Shown here: one piece after another, positions 34,706 through 50,291 of the stretch
Numbering within the stretch: position 1 is the first letter of the stretch
How the letters are laid out: every line of letters begins with the position of its first letter
NCBI GenBank assembly: GCA_038087015.1
Contig: JASBNA010000014.1
Location: 62,001-126,000, forward strand
From: Cerrena zonata
Taxonomy: Eukaryota > Basidiomycota > Agaricomycetes > Polyporales > Cerrenaceae
Length of the DNA stretch: 64,000 bases
Direction: 5' to 3'
Position numbers and translations under genes: made by a program
The notes under the pieces: model-generated
What the model was told of the DNA's origin: nothing
Database searches by the model: none
Seen by the model: only the letters and a program-made list of their open reading frames with translations

Positions 34706-36077
34706 ATGCAACTCTCCATCGCCCCTCCCCTTCTTTTCGCCCTCGGAATCCGAATATTCCTCAACCATCTCAACCCACAACACACCCAATCCACTGCAGA
34801 TTATCTCTTACAAGGCCTCTGGCAAGGCATCCTTCTCTATCACACTCTAAGTGGCTCGAGCTCATCACCGGAAGTGGTGTTTGTAGTCGCCATTGCACTC
34901 GTAGCCTTTAATTGCTTTGATGTGCTCAAGACGGGATTCGATGCGACCAAGTGTGCTTGTACTTTGCTTGGAGTCGCTGTTGGTGTCCTCATCACGAATG
35001 TCCTATCACAAGTCATCGAGGATGACACTCGTACGGACACGAAACGACCCTCTTCTTCCGGGAACGTAGCTGCACCTACCACCCCTGCCGCCAATGCCAA
35101 TGACGCGAAACGAGTGCGCAAAGTCTCATTTGGTAAAAGCACCGTCCATCATCATACATCTCATCGACATACTCGCGACCGTTCACGATCACGTTCTAGA
35201 GAACCTGACCATCGCCAGCACCATTCACGCCATACTCGTACTCATCATCGTAACACCTCATCTGGGTACGACCCTGCCCTTCGGGATGTTATCTCTCCAA
35301 CCCCCACGATGGCTTACAGCGTGGACACTGCTCCGTCTATATCTATGACCTCCGTTACTTCTTCCATCGACCCCAAAGGTCAGATGACACCTACCGAACG
35401 GGAAGTAGCTATCCTACGAGCACGAGCTTCGTTGGCAGATAGCGAGAGACGACGGTTCAAGGAGGAGAGGAAGTGGGCATTGAGTATGGGGAATAAGGCG
35501 AGAGCGAATCAACTGGCTTGGCAGGTGAAGAGGTATGCTGCGTTGATGGAAAGCTATCACCGAGAGGCGGATACTAAGATTGTCGAGGGTCAGTCATCCT
35601 TATTCATTCTATCTGACTTAGTGTCTGCTTCACAATGATCGTCTCTGACACTGCTTTCTTACCTATAGCTGCGCGGGCAGCAGCCCCTCAACCCATCCCC
35701 TTCCCTACATCAGCACCAGCACCAGCACCGGCCCCTGTGTCAATACCAGGTCCGTCTACTCAACGTCGAAGCTCCCTTACGACTAGACAATCTCAACCCC
35801 AACCGACATCTCAGAGGGTGATTGCCTCATCCTCATCTGCACCTAACGGGACACCATTAGTTAGTGTAACGGTAGGTTCAGCGCCAGCTAAAACTACTAC
35901 ACGGGCTCGAAAACGCAGTGGGACGACAAGTCATCCTGCTAACGTAGTTGGGCATTCGGCAATGGGCTATAGACCTGCCATCCAGGTTCATGGAAGAGAG
36001 TAAGTAACTCGGTTTTCTTAACGTTCCGCTTGGTGAAGTCAACCTTACTAACAATTTCATTCTCTAGCTATAGATGA
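34706..36077 (+). CDS. Predicted multi-pass membrane protein with a basic, disordered cytosolic tail
   Basis: Unrecognised. ATG 34706; a clear 3' intron with a CTAAC branch site (36000-36067) moves the stop from TAA 36001 to TGA 36075-36077, ending ...HGRDYR. Three hydrophobic segments lie in the first 110 residues (LSIAPPLLFALGIRIFL, VVFVVAIALVAFNCF, CTLLGVAVGVLITNVL). Then come a Thr/Ala linker, a His/Arg/Ser-rich stretch (HRHTRDRSRSRSREPDHRQ), and a charged helix (LADSERRRFKEERKWALSMG, then NKARANQLAWQVKRY). That helix recalls the DUF1771 segment next to Smr domains, but no Smr domain follows. The end is Pro/Ala/Ser-rich (PTSAPAPAPAPVSIPGPS). An endomembrane protein with a cytosolic tail is inferred; function unknown. 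Confidence 0.75.
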
Positions 36078-37135
36078 TGACATTTATATAACGATTTACT
36101 GTTCTAACCCATGCGATACTCCCTCCCCATCATACCACCCTATTCACCCATCCCGGGGTGTAGACATCAATGCAGATTGCGGGTGTAATCGCCCCGAACT
36201 CATTGTGTCTTGTAACAAAAGTGTATTATCTTCTTGCTTTACGACAGAACGCCCTGATGTCATTTTATATACCTCACGCGATCAGCATGACAGTGACTCA
36301 CGACCATTCCAATGATATCATGGCATTCGACACTCATGTCGTATTTTTTCTGCTTAGTTAGGACGAACATTTGTATGTAGCATTAGGCTGCTCCATTTAA
36401 TTGTCTGGATTGTACATAGATAGTTGAAGATTATTTGGATTTCTTGGAAACCATTTTTCGTTCGAGTGGTACGCCGCCTGGGTCCAAGCTGGAAAACACA
36501 ATTGCCTATTAAGGTAACAAACCTCCTGGTTTACATGGACCCACAACGTGGAACATATGTTGAATCTTGTTTCGTTGAAACACGCACAAACTGTGACAAA
36601 CAGGCACTGGGATGATAATCTCGTTCTTGTATGAATTCACCACGACAAATAATGCTAGCATCATAGTACTAATGGAGTGATCAAAAAATAAACTTGGCAA
36701 TTGCAATGCAAAATCTGAATAGAAAAAGAAAACTGGGGTCAGGAGGAAGAAATGAGCATGCGGGGATAATGAGAAGAGATATGGCAAAGAGACGATTGCG
36801 GAGGATAACAATGTTAGAGAGGGGTGGACTAGACTAGAACTAGGTTAACGTAGGGCAGGGTGGAAAGATGATACCCATATGTGGAGAGATAATGAAGAAA
36901 GAAAAGACGGAAACAAAAAAAACAGCAAGAGGCAGCAGCAGTGATACAATAATTCGATCCTAAGAGCACAAGATACCATTCAGTATCGACGATAGCAGCA
37001 ACAAAAAAAGAGGAAAATATCAGATATAAAACAACGCCCTGAGATATGCAAGATGGGTCAGAGGCAGACGAGTGTTCGTACGGCATACGAAGATATGGAG
37101 AGGGTCAAGAAGGGGACTGTTCGTGGTAGTTCACA
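36078..37135. other. Intergenic between converging genes
   Basis: 1.06 kb between two convergent genes, so only 3' flanks are expected. The + strand is purine-rich from about 36650 to 37080, which fits a T-rich CHD1 3' untranslated region. Short open frames have no support. Confidence 0.45.
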
Positions 37136-40100
37136 TCATCGGTACCTCCCATTGGCGTGAGAGGAGGTAGAGGATGCGGATGGTATGGTGCCGTTACTGC
37201 GACCCGAGACGACAATGGCGGGCATGGTAGGCACGCTAGTACTCAGCCGTGGTTTCTTGGGAAGGTTAACATGAGGATCGCTTGGAGTGGAACGAGGAGC
37301 GCTCTCCTTCATCACCATCTTGGCATGAATTTCTTCCAACTTAGCGGCTTTCACCTTCTTTGGCCAGAACAAAGTGACGAAACTAGATAGACAAAAAAGT
37401 CATCAATATCAATATCCTATCCCCTAAAAGGTAATGACGAAACACGTACGTCCAAAGATGTCGCCTCCAGCGATCACGATCTTCACCTGCAGCTTCCTTC
37501 TGGTTGAGCACGAACTCGATACGCTTGCCAATAGCAGCCAAAGACTCCTTGAGCATGGCCACCTTCTCGTCTCGAGGCATGTCATTGCCGGACGCCTTGA
37601 GGTTTTTCTAACACGGAAGATTCCGTAAGTCAGTTCCTTGAACATACCGAGGACACAATAAAAACACTTACGAGTTGCTTCTTGACAGGTCGCAGTTCCT
37701 CCTTCGTGGAAGCTTCGTCCATAGAAGGGCTGCAGAAGGAAAATAAATGAGTAACCGCAGGTACGCAATGATCAATCACAAGCTTACCATTCGTCTGAAG
37801 ACGAAGAATCAGTGAAAGTTGGAGTCGGCCTTCTCTTCCGTTTCCTCGTACTACTTCCTTCTTCTACAGAAGCAACAGCTTCGCTCTCTGCTCTCCGCTT
37901 GGCATACGACGTCGACGCAACGACCGGTGGCGGTGAGGTCGAAGTACCCTTGGGATTCCGCCTCTGCAACGTACTCTCGATGGCCCGGAGCTTCTCATCA
38001 TGTTCACGAAGGATACTGAGGAGGAAGTCTCCACGTCGTACAAGATGTATGGCGTTCGGAATAGGCTTGTTGCTCGAATCCTCGCCCTTCTTTCCTTCCT
38101 CGAGGAAGAACTTGCCTTCCAAGCCCAGTCGAGGATCCTTGGCCATAGCCTCCCAGTTTCCGAAACCATAGAGGTAAGCACCAATGAGTAACATAGCATC
38201 CTCCTGCGGTCCCCAGCGCCCTGACCAATTGAGTGTCGGACGAATGTTATCGATAGGTATCCGCCAGTTGTAAATATCGTCTGCAAGGTCTCCCACGTAC
38301 TTGAAGAGAATCTGGAGCTCTCGATGCCGCGAAAGGACGGTTTCGGCATTGATATTGCCCACATTGCGATAGGTGACGAGGACAGCCTTGCTCTTCTGCG
38401 CGTTAGTCAGGGTCTCGCCAGCCGCCACCCGAGCACGTTTTTCAGCATTGTTGTCCTCCACCGCACGAGCACAGAGGTCGACAATATCGTCAGCAGTGTC
38501 GATAATCATCGCTCGGTTCTTGTCCTGCAGCTTTGCTTCTTGTACCTACAACAAAGAGAACCCATCCAACCCGTCAATAAACAATTCTCAAGCAAACAAA
38601 TAAACAAAACTCACAATAATATCGTACCGCTGTCGAATGTCTCCCCACCGCTGCAAGCTCCGAATGAGCACACGTACATCTCTCTCCTTGAGTTCCAAAG
38701 CCTTCTGACTAGCCGACTTCCTCTGAGGAGCCGGGTTCTTGGGTTTCTTGGGCGGCGCAGAGGACGAAGGATGCTCGACGTCCATTCCTTCATACGAGAC
38801 GGGGGCATGGGACCGTTTCCTATCCTTGCTTTCTTGAGCAGCCAACTCTTCAGCCTTCCTCTGCGTTTCCTCCTCTTCAAACTTCTGACGCTCGTCGAGG
38901 GGAATGATATCTTCCCAATTCATATCGTTCTTGACATCGCTGACGTTAGCAAACTGCGCGAGGAAGCCTTCACCACCGAGGGAAGCGCTTTCGCCAGAGT
39001 TGGCCATCGTTTCGTGATGTTCGGCGTGATTGAGGATGTCGTCGAGATCCATCTCGTCCAGCTTTTGGTTTTGATCGTTGTCATCCTTGTCGAAGCTAAT
39101 AGACCGAATCGCCGAAGGCAAGGGAGGGAGGAGGGTAGGAAAAACACAAACCAACAAACGCAAATCCCGGTTGTCAGCAAAACAGGAACAGATATGGTAA
39201 CAACAACAGCAACAACAAGGAAAAAAGGTGTGTGTGTGAGACAGAAGCGCAAAGGGGTAGTGACATATCACAAAACGCCAAATGCCTCATGTATACAACG
39301 CACCGAGGCATTTGAGTATCATGTATCACGGCACGAAACGGATGGAAGCAGTAACCGAGAAACAAGGAAATGAACGCACATCTTCTGAGCACCGTATTTC
39401 AACACTGCATGCAACTCATCCTTGCTCAGGTCATTGGGCTTGGACTGTTCCTTGGTCGACGATCCTCCCTTCGAACTAAGGTGTGCTTGGGACGTGTCCA
39501 TTTGGTTGATGACTGCATGTACAGCAAAAAAAAGCGAGGGATGAAGGCAACAACGTCAGCACGTTGATCAGAAACAATGAAGGAGGGATGGGAACCAGGG
39601 AGGGGCTCGACCGGGGGCCGCATTGAAAGGGGGCACACTCACTAGCGTACTCAAGGACCATCTTCTTTTTCGCGCGTTCAAGAACATCCTCCTCCATCGT
39701 GTCCTTGCTCACGAAGCGATACACGCTCACATGAGACTTCTGGCCGATACGATGGGCACGTGCCATGGCTTGCAGATCGTTTTGTGGATTCCAGTCGCTC
39801 TGCAAAGGAATCCAAACATGTCAGCAAATGCCATCACCAAACCATCGCGGCACCCTTGCCCCAATTCTGTCCATCACGATCTGCCAACTCGCAGGACGAG
39901 AGATACGCCCAACCGCCACCCAATAGCGCTCCGAGTAGGACAAAGGTGCGTAGCGAAAGCAAAAAAAACCATTAGTCACTCACATCGAAGATAATAACCG
40001 TATCCGCAGTCTCCAAGTTGATCCCCAACCCTCCAGCGCGTGTTGACAACAAGAAAGCGAAATCAGGAGATCCGGGGGCATTGAAATGCGCTATCGACTT

Positions 40101-43100
40101 CTTCCTCTGCTCCGAAGCCACCATGCCGTCCAGTCGTTGATGTTGGTACCCACGAAGAGACATATAGTCGCTCAGAATATCCAACATCCGTACCATCTGG
40201 CTGAAAATCAACACCCGGTGCCCATCCTGGCGTAACCGGGCAAGCAGCTTGTCAAGAAGCACCAGCTTCCCGCTACTCATGACGAGCCCCTTGAGGATCT
40301 CTTCGGTGTTTTCAGATTGAGGTTCGGTACCGTCGAACAGGTACGGGTGGTTAGCGGCTTTCTTGAGTTCCATAGCTAAGAAAGGCAAGTTAGGTTTGAA
40401 GTTCGCCGACGAGGGTAAAAACGTGCTAGACGTACCGATGTTGAGTAAACTGATGTTATTGTTCCCGTTTGCACTCTTGACAAGACCTTGGAAGTTCTAG
40501 TAATAACGCATGAGTTTGAGGTTAGGATGTGGGGGGAAGGGAGGAGAGAAGGTATCAGAAAACGTAACAAAGATGTACCTTTGTCAAGATATTCTTGTAG
40601 AAATGCGTTTGGAGAGCGGACATCTCCACTCGAAGGATCCGTTCGCTCTTTGTTGGCAAGGATGTCAAAACGTCACGCTTCAGACGACGCAACATCAACG
40701 ATTCGAGTTGCTTGTGCAGTTCCTTGATTTTTTCCTCGTGATCCGCATCCGTCAAGTCGAACTCGTTTGTCAGTTGGACTGTTTATTTAGGTACGAGAGG
40801 AAATCAAATGAAACAACGCATCAGTAAACCGCCTCAGTAATCTCTCGGGCAGGTGGGGTCACTTACACTTCTCAGGCATCAAGAAATGCATCAAGGAAAG
40901 CAATTCTGCAATGGGGAGAACACACGATAAATAACACATCGAAATATCAAGAATAGCCACCTCATCGCCCCGAGACCCGAGTGTCGGGGTCTTGGGGAGA
41001 AAGAGGGCGATAAGGGGAACAGACCTTTCACGTTATTCTGTAACGGCGTACCCGTGATGAGCAGCTTGGACGCCGCCGAGAACGAGCTCAGCGCCTCGTA
41101 CAGTTGACTCTCTGAATTCTTCAGTCGGTGTGCCTATATCGCCGAAACATGTGTCAGCACGACTGATGCGCCATGAGAAAAAGTGCGTTGACGACGTCGA
41201 CCAAGTTAGAGGGTCAAGGAAGATGGAGAAGCGCGGTGACAATGCCATTGGGAAAGGGGAACAAAAAGGTCAGGGGAATAGCAAATAGATTTCCCGGAAA
41301 TTTGGAGAACTTGGAAATTAGAGAGAAGGTGACATCTGAAACGTACCTCGTCCACAGCCAACAGTTGCCACTTTAGTTCTCCCAACTCTTTTGAATCCCT
41401 CAACGTAATCTCATACGTCGTCAACAATACATTCAACTTCAACTTCTTATTCGAGGGACCAAACTCGTGATTTCGAATCACCTCTCTTGCTGCAGCTGTG
41501 CCAATATATGTCACGACGTTGATATCGGGGGCCCAACTTGCGAATTGAGATTGCCAGGCGGTAATGGTGGAGAGTGGGACGATGACAAGGAATGGACCAT
41601 ATTGGCGCATTTCGTGGTAGAGCCAGGAGATGAAGGAGACACTTTGGACAGTCTGGTAAATTTAGAAAATTTGATTGGTTCGCGACAAGAACCAGTAGGG
41701 TGAATTTGTGAGTATATGCATTCGTCATGACGGATATTGCATAACTGCCAACGTACCTTCCCGAGACCCATTTCATCTGCTAGAATACCATTCTCGCCTT
41801 GAGACCAGAGATAGCTGAGCCAATTCAACCCCGTCAACTGGAATTCCTTCAGTTCGCCTCCGGTTTCAACCAAATACTCTGGGTCGGCATGAAGCTTCTT
41901 GAACTTGGGTCTTGAATGCCTCGCATATACTGCACTCTTGTAAGGGAATTTGGCCTCTGCTTCTCTCTTCCTGAAGGCCTCGATCCTCGGTTTCTCCTTC
42001 TGCTCGATGAGCTTGTCATGGGTTTCCCAGGTACAGTGCTCGTAATTGAGTCCATTCCATTTGCAAAAGTACTCGACATGGGTCTTGTCAGAGTCGCTCA
42101 CTTCGCGTTGGGTCAGAATCCGCTCGACTGTCTTGTACGCTTCAATTTCCTCCTTTTCGCGTTCCTTGTCGAGTAGGAGGGTTTCACGGTCTTCACGCGA
42201 GAGATCTGGAGCAGCAAGGCGATCGGCATAAAGTTTGTAGGCTTTGATATAGTTGTCCACCCGCTTGAGGCCTTTGTATCTCTTGAGGAATTCGTATGTT
42301 TCTTCAGTGTTGTGCAGATGAGACCAGCCCTTCCACTTAATTTGGAACCGCTGTGACGTCAGGATGAAATATTAGTGACTGCGACCGATTCGAAAAGTAT
42401 ATAAACTCACAATGTTAGTATACCAGTTGTCGTCTCCATCATCTCCTGCCTCTTCATCTCGAAGGTGACCCAAAACTGCTTCAATTTCTTCCTCCTCCTG
42501 AGGCGCCGCATGCGCGTAATTGCCTGATGGGAGGACTTCATCGTCTTCAAATTGTTCGAAATCTTGCACGTCGTCTTTATAGTTTGGAATGCGCCCACCG
42601 CGACTGGACATGCGTAGCTCATTGTCGGGTACGCGCGCACGTTTCTTCTTCTTGGATCTTGAGCCATAATCCGAGTCTGAATCTGAGGCCGCCACCGAAT
42701 GACGCGCCGCAACTTCGAAGCGAGGGACGATAAGCACACCAAAAGCGGAATAAGCAAGCAAATAAGGAGGCGTACCTCTGGGCTTGGACGGCTGTTTCTT
42801 CTTTCGTGGAGCCTTCTTCTTGGCCCCGTACTCTTCGTCTGCATAGGATGCGTCCTCGTCTTCTGAAGGATCTTCATAACGGTCCTCATAGCCCTGCTAG
42901 CCCGAAACATAAGCGACGGGGTCAGAGAGAACATAAGCGCTGTTAACATACTGAATCATCATCCTTCATCTAGACAACTGTACTCAGCACGCTTGGAACT
43001 CATTAAAGCGGATAATGGACGCACCGTTCTGTCTGGGTTATAGGACGTGGATGCGATGGGCAGGGAGGTGTCGGCGGGGGTAATGTCGACATCGTCGTCG

Positions 43101-43267
43101 TCGTCGTCCTCGCCATCTGCATCTGCGTCTGGAAGCTTGTGGATGTCGATATCCGAGTCGACCTGCATGTTGGTGTCGTCGCTGCCGTCGTCGCTAGCGC
43201 TAAGGGGGTCGACGGGGGAGGGATTTGTGGAGAGCATGTGGTGATCGAGGTCACCGTTGAGCGACAT
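37136..43267 (-). CDS. CHD1: Chromatin remodeller CHD1
   Basis: ATP-dependent nucleosome-spacing enzyme associated with transcribed chromatin. ATG 43265-43267 ([13 protein letters not shown]), stop at 37136-37138; about 15 exons, around 1,430 residues. In order: acidic Ser-rich N-terminus; nuclear-signal-like [13 protein letters not shown]; two chromodomains ([20 protein letters not shown] and [19 protein letters not shown]); SNF2 ATPase with Walker A ([12 protein letters not shown] over an intron), the DEAH box (AVDEAHRLKN over an intron), [10 protein letters not shown]; helicase C lobe ([55 protein letters not shown]); SANT/SLIDE-type DNA-binding region ([20 protein letters not shown]); and the C-terminal helical CHCT domain ([19 protein letters not shown]). 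The last of these separates CHD1 from ISWI and Mi-2. One extra base in CC 42963-42964 hides the first donor: with it removed, LDEDDDS splices at GTATGT to GYEDRYED. Confidence 0.95.
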
Positions 43268-44487
43268 GGGGAGGAGGGATGGAGAGGGGAGGGGGATGCT
43301 GGGTGGAGAGAGGAAGGGGCTGTTGTCGGTTGTGAGAGGGCTTGTTTGTTGAGCGTCAGAGGCGACCTCCAAAGACGGGACATTGGTGTTCGCACGCGTG
43401 GCGAGGCGACGCCGGGGATGTCCAGTGAACACTGTCAGAGGCTGCACTAGCACGGGCAGCCAGGAGCCTGCAGCTGGGGTCCCCTCCTCAGGCTGCTCCC
43501 GGCCGGTCGATGCAGCGAGGCCGAGTCTCAGTGTTCTTTCGACGTGACTGACTCAGCTCTCACTCAGACTCCCTCAATCACCGCCCACCTGCCCCTCCTT
43601 ATCGTTCTCTCTCGACGTCAACCATCATCGCCATCCCATCACCCCCCGTGGCATCTCCTTCGCCTTCTCCCTCGACCATTCTCACCATCCCACCCGTTCT
43701 CGGCTCGCTCCCAGGCGTCTTCCCATTATCGCGGCCCGTCGCCGAACCCCATCTGCTCGCCACGCCCGGCAACGAGCAGCTCTTTGGCTACAAGTCACAC
43801 ATCAGGTCACAACAAGTCACACTCCCGCCCATTGTTCCCAGTCACCAGTGGGTCACAACGGCAAACACCACACCAGCAAGGAGCCATCGTTGCGCCCATC
43901 TGCAGCCTGGAGCTCTCATCAGCCATCGATAGGCCCCGTGCATGCCGTTCAGCCCGTTCCCGTCGCCGTGGACTCCCTCGTGCTCGCTCAATGGGAACAA
44001 GACTCCTGACACCTGCTCGTTGCCGACCTTGACGGCCTCCTCCGATCCCTCTCGCTCTCACAGCCCCGGCTTCCCTCGCCACTTGGCACTCTCCGCCGAC
44101 CGCTCGGAGAATTGTCAGCTGGGTGTCTCCAATGTTCCATGGCGTTCAGATAGCGACCGAGATGTGATGGTGCAGATTCCATACCCGTTCCATGGTGAGT
44201 TCTCTTCCTCTCACAATACTGACACCATGCGCAGTGTTCCAGAGTGTGTATACAGTCGACTACATGTAGAGCACTGCATAAATATGATGCAGAGTTCCCT
44301 CTCATGTACGCTAAAGCAGTAACCAGATAATGCAATAAAGAAAAGAAATCATTGAATCAGATATCCAAAAGTCCGCGGGAGCAACCAATGAGTGACGACG
44401 AAAGCATTTACAAGAAATTAGTACAGTACAACCCGTTCGACAGGGCTGTGGGACGCGAGATAGTCTCGCACAAGAGAGACCAGTAAA
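43268..44487. other. Intergenic: CHD1 promoter and protease 3' flank
   Basis: 1.2 kb. The CHD1 side (43450-43950) is strongly C/T-rich on the + strand, and its long open frames (for example 43544-44032) are compositional. No domain, no splice-linked continuation. Nothing else recognised. Confidence 0.45.
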
Positions 44488-46326
44488 CTAGTAACGACTA
44501 GTAGGTTGGTAGCTCGTAAACGGCGGCTGCGTATGGAGACCAGCAGGAGCAGGGTCATGCAACCTCCTGTACCTCTTCTGCCTACTACTCCTAATGCAGA
44601 AGAACACACCCAAGATCAAGAGCAAGCCCAACACGACACTGCCTGCAATGATATACGGCAAGTACGGTTTGATCTTTTCGCTCAATGATTTATTGTCATC
44701 CGGGTTTTCGTCGATGGCTGGGAGGACACTGGCAGGCAGGAGGTGCAAGTTGGCGGTGTTGTCGACACCGTCGAGACGGTTAGAGACAAAGTCGGCGTGT
44801 CCGTCGGCGGGTTGGGTGATGGGGAGGAGTTGGATGTAAGGGTCGTTGGTCTTGCCATCTTTGCCGTCGACAAAGTCACCAAAGTTGATGAGGAGGTAGA
44901 CGTTACGCACTATGACGGTATATCAGTACCCGGAACAAATATTAAGACAAGAAGGAGACTCACAGAAGGTCATACCCAAAATCATATCGTAGGAATCATC
45001 AACGGCGGATGCTTGGATGGGTTGGAATCCACCAATGCAAATAGGCATTCCATCCGAATCCCTACGACCCAAATCGTCCGTGCTTGTGTCAAGCGGGTGA
45101 ATGTTGATGCTGACGTTGCCAAAGACGAAGGTAACGTTCAACTCGGCTTCACAGGGTACGGTGTAGACCAGACCAATACCAGTCATGTTCTGGAGCTTAG
45201 CTCCTGGAACTCGAAGGTAGAACGCATCAGCGACAGGTCTACCAAAATCACATCAACACCAAGGCAAAAATAAAGAAGAGAGAACAACGCACTGAGGAAC
45301 CTGCGAAAGCGTAAACCCAGTATCAAAAATCGCATTCAACCTCCTCTTATCCGAGCCCTTCACATGCGAAGTCGCATTCACAGGCAACCCATCCGGCCCA
45401 AGCACCCCATTCACATCAATCAACGTCTGCCAATGTTGTCCCCCACTATCCTTCACATCAAACACATCCAACTTTGGCGTACTCGTGATATTCTCATACG
45501 GCGAGAGCACCTCGCCCACAGTCAAATCCCCAGGATACAAATCATCCGGGTCGTCACTCCGCCCAAGGATGATGGAGATGAAATTCGGCGTGGAGGTGTT
45601 GTGTAGGAAGATGTTGTCTAGGACGGGAAGACCTGCTTGGGAGTTGAGTTTGTTGTGGACGATGCTGGAGGAGGATGGGCCGAGCCCGATGATCCCGTGG
45701 TCGTCTTCTTGGACTCCGCTGGTATCGAGGACGAACGCTTGGTCTGTGATGGTGTGGCCTTCATACACGACCTCGACGGCTTGGATGGGTCCTATAAATA
45801 GCAAGATTGTGGATTAATTGTGGATTCAGATATATATATAGAATACACAGAAACGTATAGCCTCTCCGACTTTGCAATACAGTATGGAGACAACGGCGCG
45901 TATTACTGCAATGGTAGGTGCAGGGAGCTTACCTTTCGCTGACCCAATAGCATAGTTGAGTGTAGCAGTCTTGCCAAGGTCTTTTGTGTTGGGGATAGTT
46001 CCCGCAACGGTCAAGTCAGAACTGCAAACCCAAAGTTCAAATTAAACCTAAGAACTTGACGACAAAAAGGACAGGATTGGAAAACCGTACCTTCCCGTAT
46101 CCAACAACAACGCCACAGATTTTCCACCCATAGTGACATTCGTCCAATACTTGACATCCCCGCTATTCTGCAAATCACCACTCATCCCTACTCTCCTCCC
46201 GATCCCGGTCATAGGTGGTGACCGAGATGATTGGCGTATACCCCGGAGGTGGTGGACGCTCGCATGGACGTCCTCGAAAAGAAAGGCGGTGGAAACGAGT
46301 AGTGAGGAAGCTATTGAGAGCTTCAT
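44488..46326 (-). CDS. Membrane-anchored pepsin-like aspartic protease (A1 family)
   Basis: ATG 46324-46326 with a signal peptide (MKLSIASSLLVSTAFLFEDV); six exons. The first catalytic triad is LLLDTGSSDL, with AG/T split by the intron beginning near 46090. The second is IFDTGFTLSQVP: the Asp-Thr-Gly core is kept but the next residue is Phe where most members have Ser or Thr. Between them lie family strands such as GIIGLGPSSSSIV and FISIILGRSDDP. The C-terminal lobe includes VPCEAELNVTFVFGN, MPICIGGFQ and MILGMTFLRNVYLLINFGDF. A Ser/Asp stalk leads to one transmembrane helix (YIIAGSVVLGLLLILGVFFC) and a short basic tail ending SYQPTSRY. Most fungal cell-surface yapsins use a GPI anchor, so the helix is a different solution. 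Ecto-protease function at plasma membrane or endomembrane is inferred. Frame intact. Confidence 0.92.
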
Positions 46327-46961
46327 GGTATGTCCAGCGAGTCAAATAAGCAAGCAAAACAGGTCGTTCGTTACGAGGTGGGTGAAACCGTAGATCAAGT
46401 GAAGAAATTAAGGTTAGTAAACAAGCCTAGGAAGTCCAGAACGCCCCAGTGACGAGAAGTCAATCAACGGTGGGTTCGTTCAACGAGGAAGGAGAGGAAA
46501 AGAAAGCGACCCTCCAAGAGACCAGATGGTAGAAATAGAACTGAGCAGGAAACAGTAGAAAGGGAAGGCGGGTGGCATGGCTGTTACGGCGTTTTATTTG
46601 GGGCGTGGGCTCCCCTTGTTGTTTGATGCTAGGGCGGCAAAGTTTAGAGACAAGGAACAAGCCTTGACGACTTTCGCATCGCCTTGCCTTCATGAGCGGC
46701 CACCGCGGCCGTAATAAGGCTCTGTCATTTTCTGCTCTTCTTGACACCAGTCTTCGGTCTTCTCTCTCACTCTTTATGGTTTGATAATGTATGTATACAG
46801 TTTGTTTGGTTATATGGCGGAAATACAGAACAGACAATCTCTCTAACTGATATCACAAGATTAAGTTTTGGCGGGGAAATAAAATCCAAGCCTTGACAGG
46901 TTGACCGCAGCCAGTCCGCCAAGGAGCATGGCAATGCTGCTTAATGCCACAATTAGCATTC
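46327..46961. other. Intergenic: protease promoter and MET3 3' flank
   Basis: 0.6 kb between two leftward genes. An open frame at 46460-46837 (-) has no recognisable domain and is treated as chance. Nothing else seen. Confidence 0.4.
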
Positions 46962-49133
<2,172 letters not shown>

Positions 49134-50291
49134 TTTGTCTAAAAAAGCGAATAACCTCAGGAGAGGAGTGGTCTAGAATCTAGTAGAGGTACAAAGCAGG
49201 AGTGTAGAGCAAAGAGGGCGGGGGATGTTCGATAACTACGAAAAGAGTGCGGAATCGATATGTAATGCATCCCCCTTTTGTAATACTCCGACAGGTTATT
49301 CACGAATTTTGTACTGGCCAACGATGGTGAGTGGATCACGCAATCGAGATGTGTTCGACTGACTCACTTATGCTGCCATCTTTCGATCCCCCTCCCAAGG
49401 CTGTCTACTCTATCCATTATCGGGGCGTACATTCTTGTACCTTAGGCTTAGTCTCCTCGGCGAGTGTATGCGAACGATGACTTGAATCTATACACATTGA
49501 CGAAGGCGTCATCTTTCATTCCGCTTTTTCGAATTTGAAAACTTGGCTTGCCCCTGGGCGCTTCTCCTCCCGCTTGATCGTGAAAGATCCAAAATAGGAA
49601 TGCGTCGTAAATCAACGTTCAAGTTCAAGTCAGCATCGAGTTTAGACTGGTACTGATGACGAGCCCAATGTGATGAGAGAATATGCTCTCTAAGATATTG
49701 TTTGAATTACGTTTTATTTGAAGAACGGTGTATATTCAGACCAAGTCGTTGCATAAAACTAAATAGCATAAATATAGGGTTTTTCCTGAAGCCTGAGGTC
49801 GCACTGGTCATCGTTTAATGTGAGAAAACTTGAAGTCGTCTCATAAGTTACATATATAGTACGTGCTACTGGAAACAATGTAGCTATGTTAGTTAAGCAC
49901 AATAAGAGGAATATACATGACTAGTCATGACGTTCGTCGACGGATTAGTCATGATGGCGCTGACAAGGATGGTCTAACATCGGGAATGATGAACGAGTGA
50001 TAAAGGATGATATCGAAGAGGCTACTCTCTGTGAGTAAATGTCCCCACAAGATCACTTACCATAGAGAGAAAATGTGAGTGTCGAACAATGAAAGTAAAG
50101 ACTATAGTGATAAAATCAGGGAGTCGAAGTTAATGCTTACCAGAGAATAAGGGCGCAGAAGATAACAAATCACACCAAAATCAAATGTTTTGAAAGGAAA
50201 TATGATTGTGAGGAGGAAAGTGATTATACAAATAAAATGATACAACTACATTATATACGAAGGGACTTTAAGATATGAATAAGATAGCAAT
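49134..50291. other. Intergenic: MET3 promoter and 3' flank of the giant gene
   Basis: 1.16 kb. AT-rich from 49680 on. I did not find a convincing sulfur-control (Cys3/Met4-type) palindrome. No gene. Confidence 0.4.

Noticed and set aside
38324..39373. 349-codon + strand frame
   Set aside because: It lies antisense to conserved CHD1 exons (DNA-binding region) and has no recognisable domain.
43544..44322. Pro/Ser-rich frames upstream of CHD1
   Set aside because: Strong C/T bias of the strand explains the lack of stops; no domain or splice continuation.
46460..46837. 125-codon - strand frame between the protease and MET3
   Set aside because: No homology visible, no Kozak-like start, and it lies in the expected promoter of the protease.
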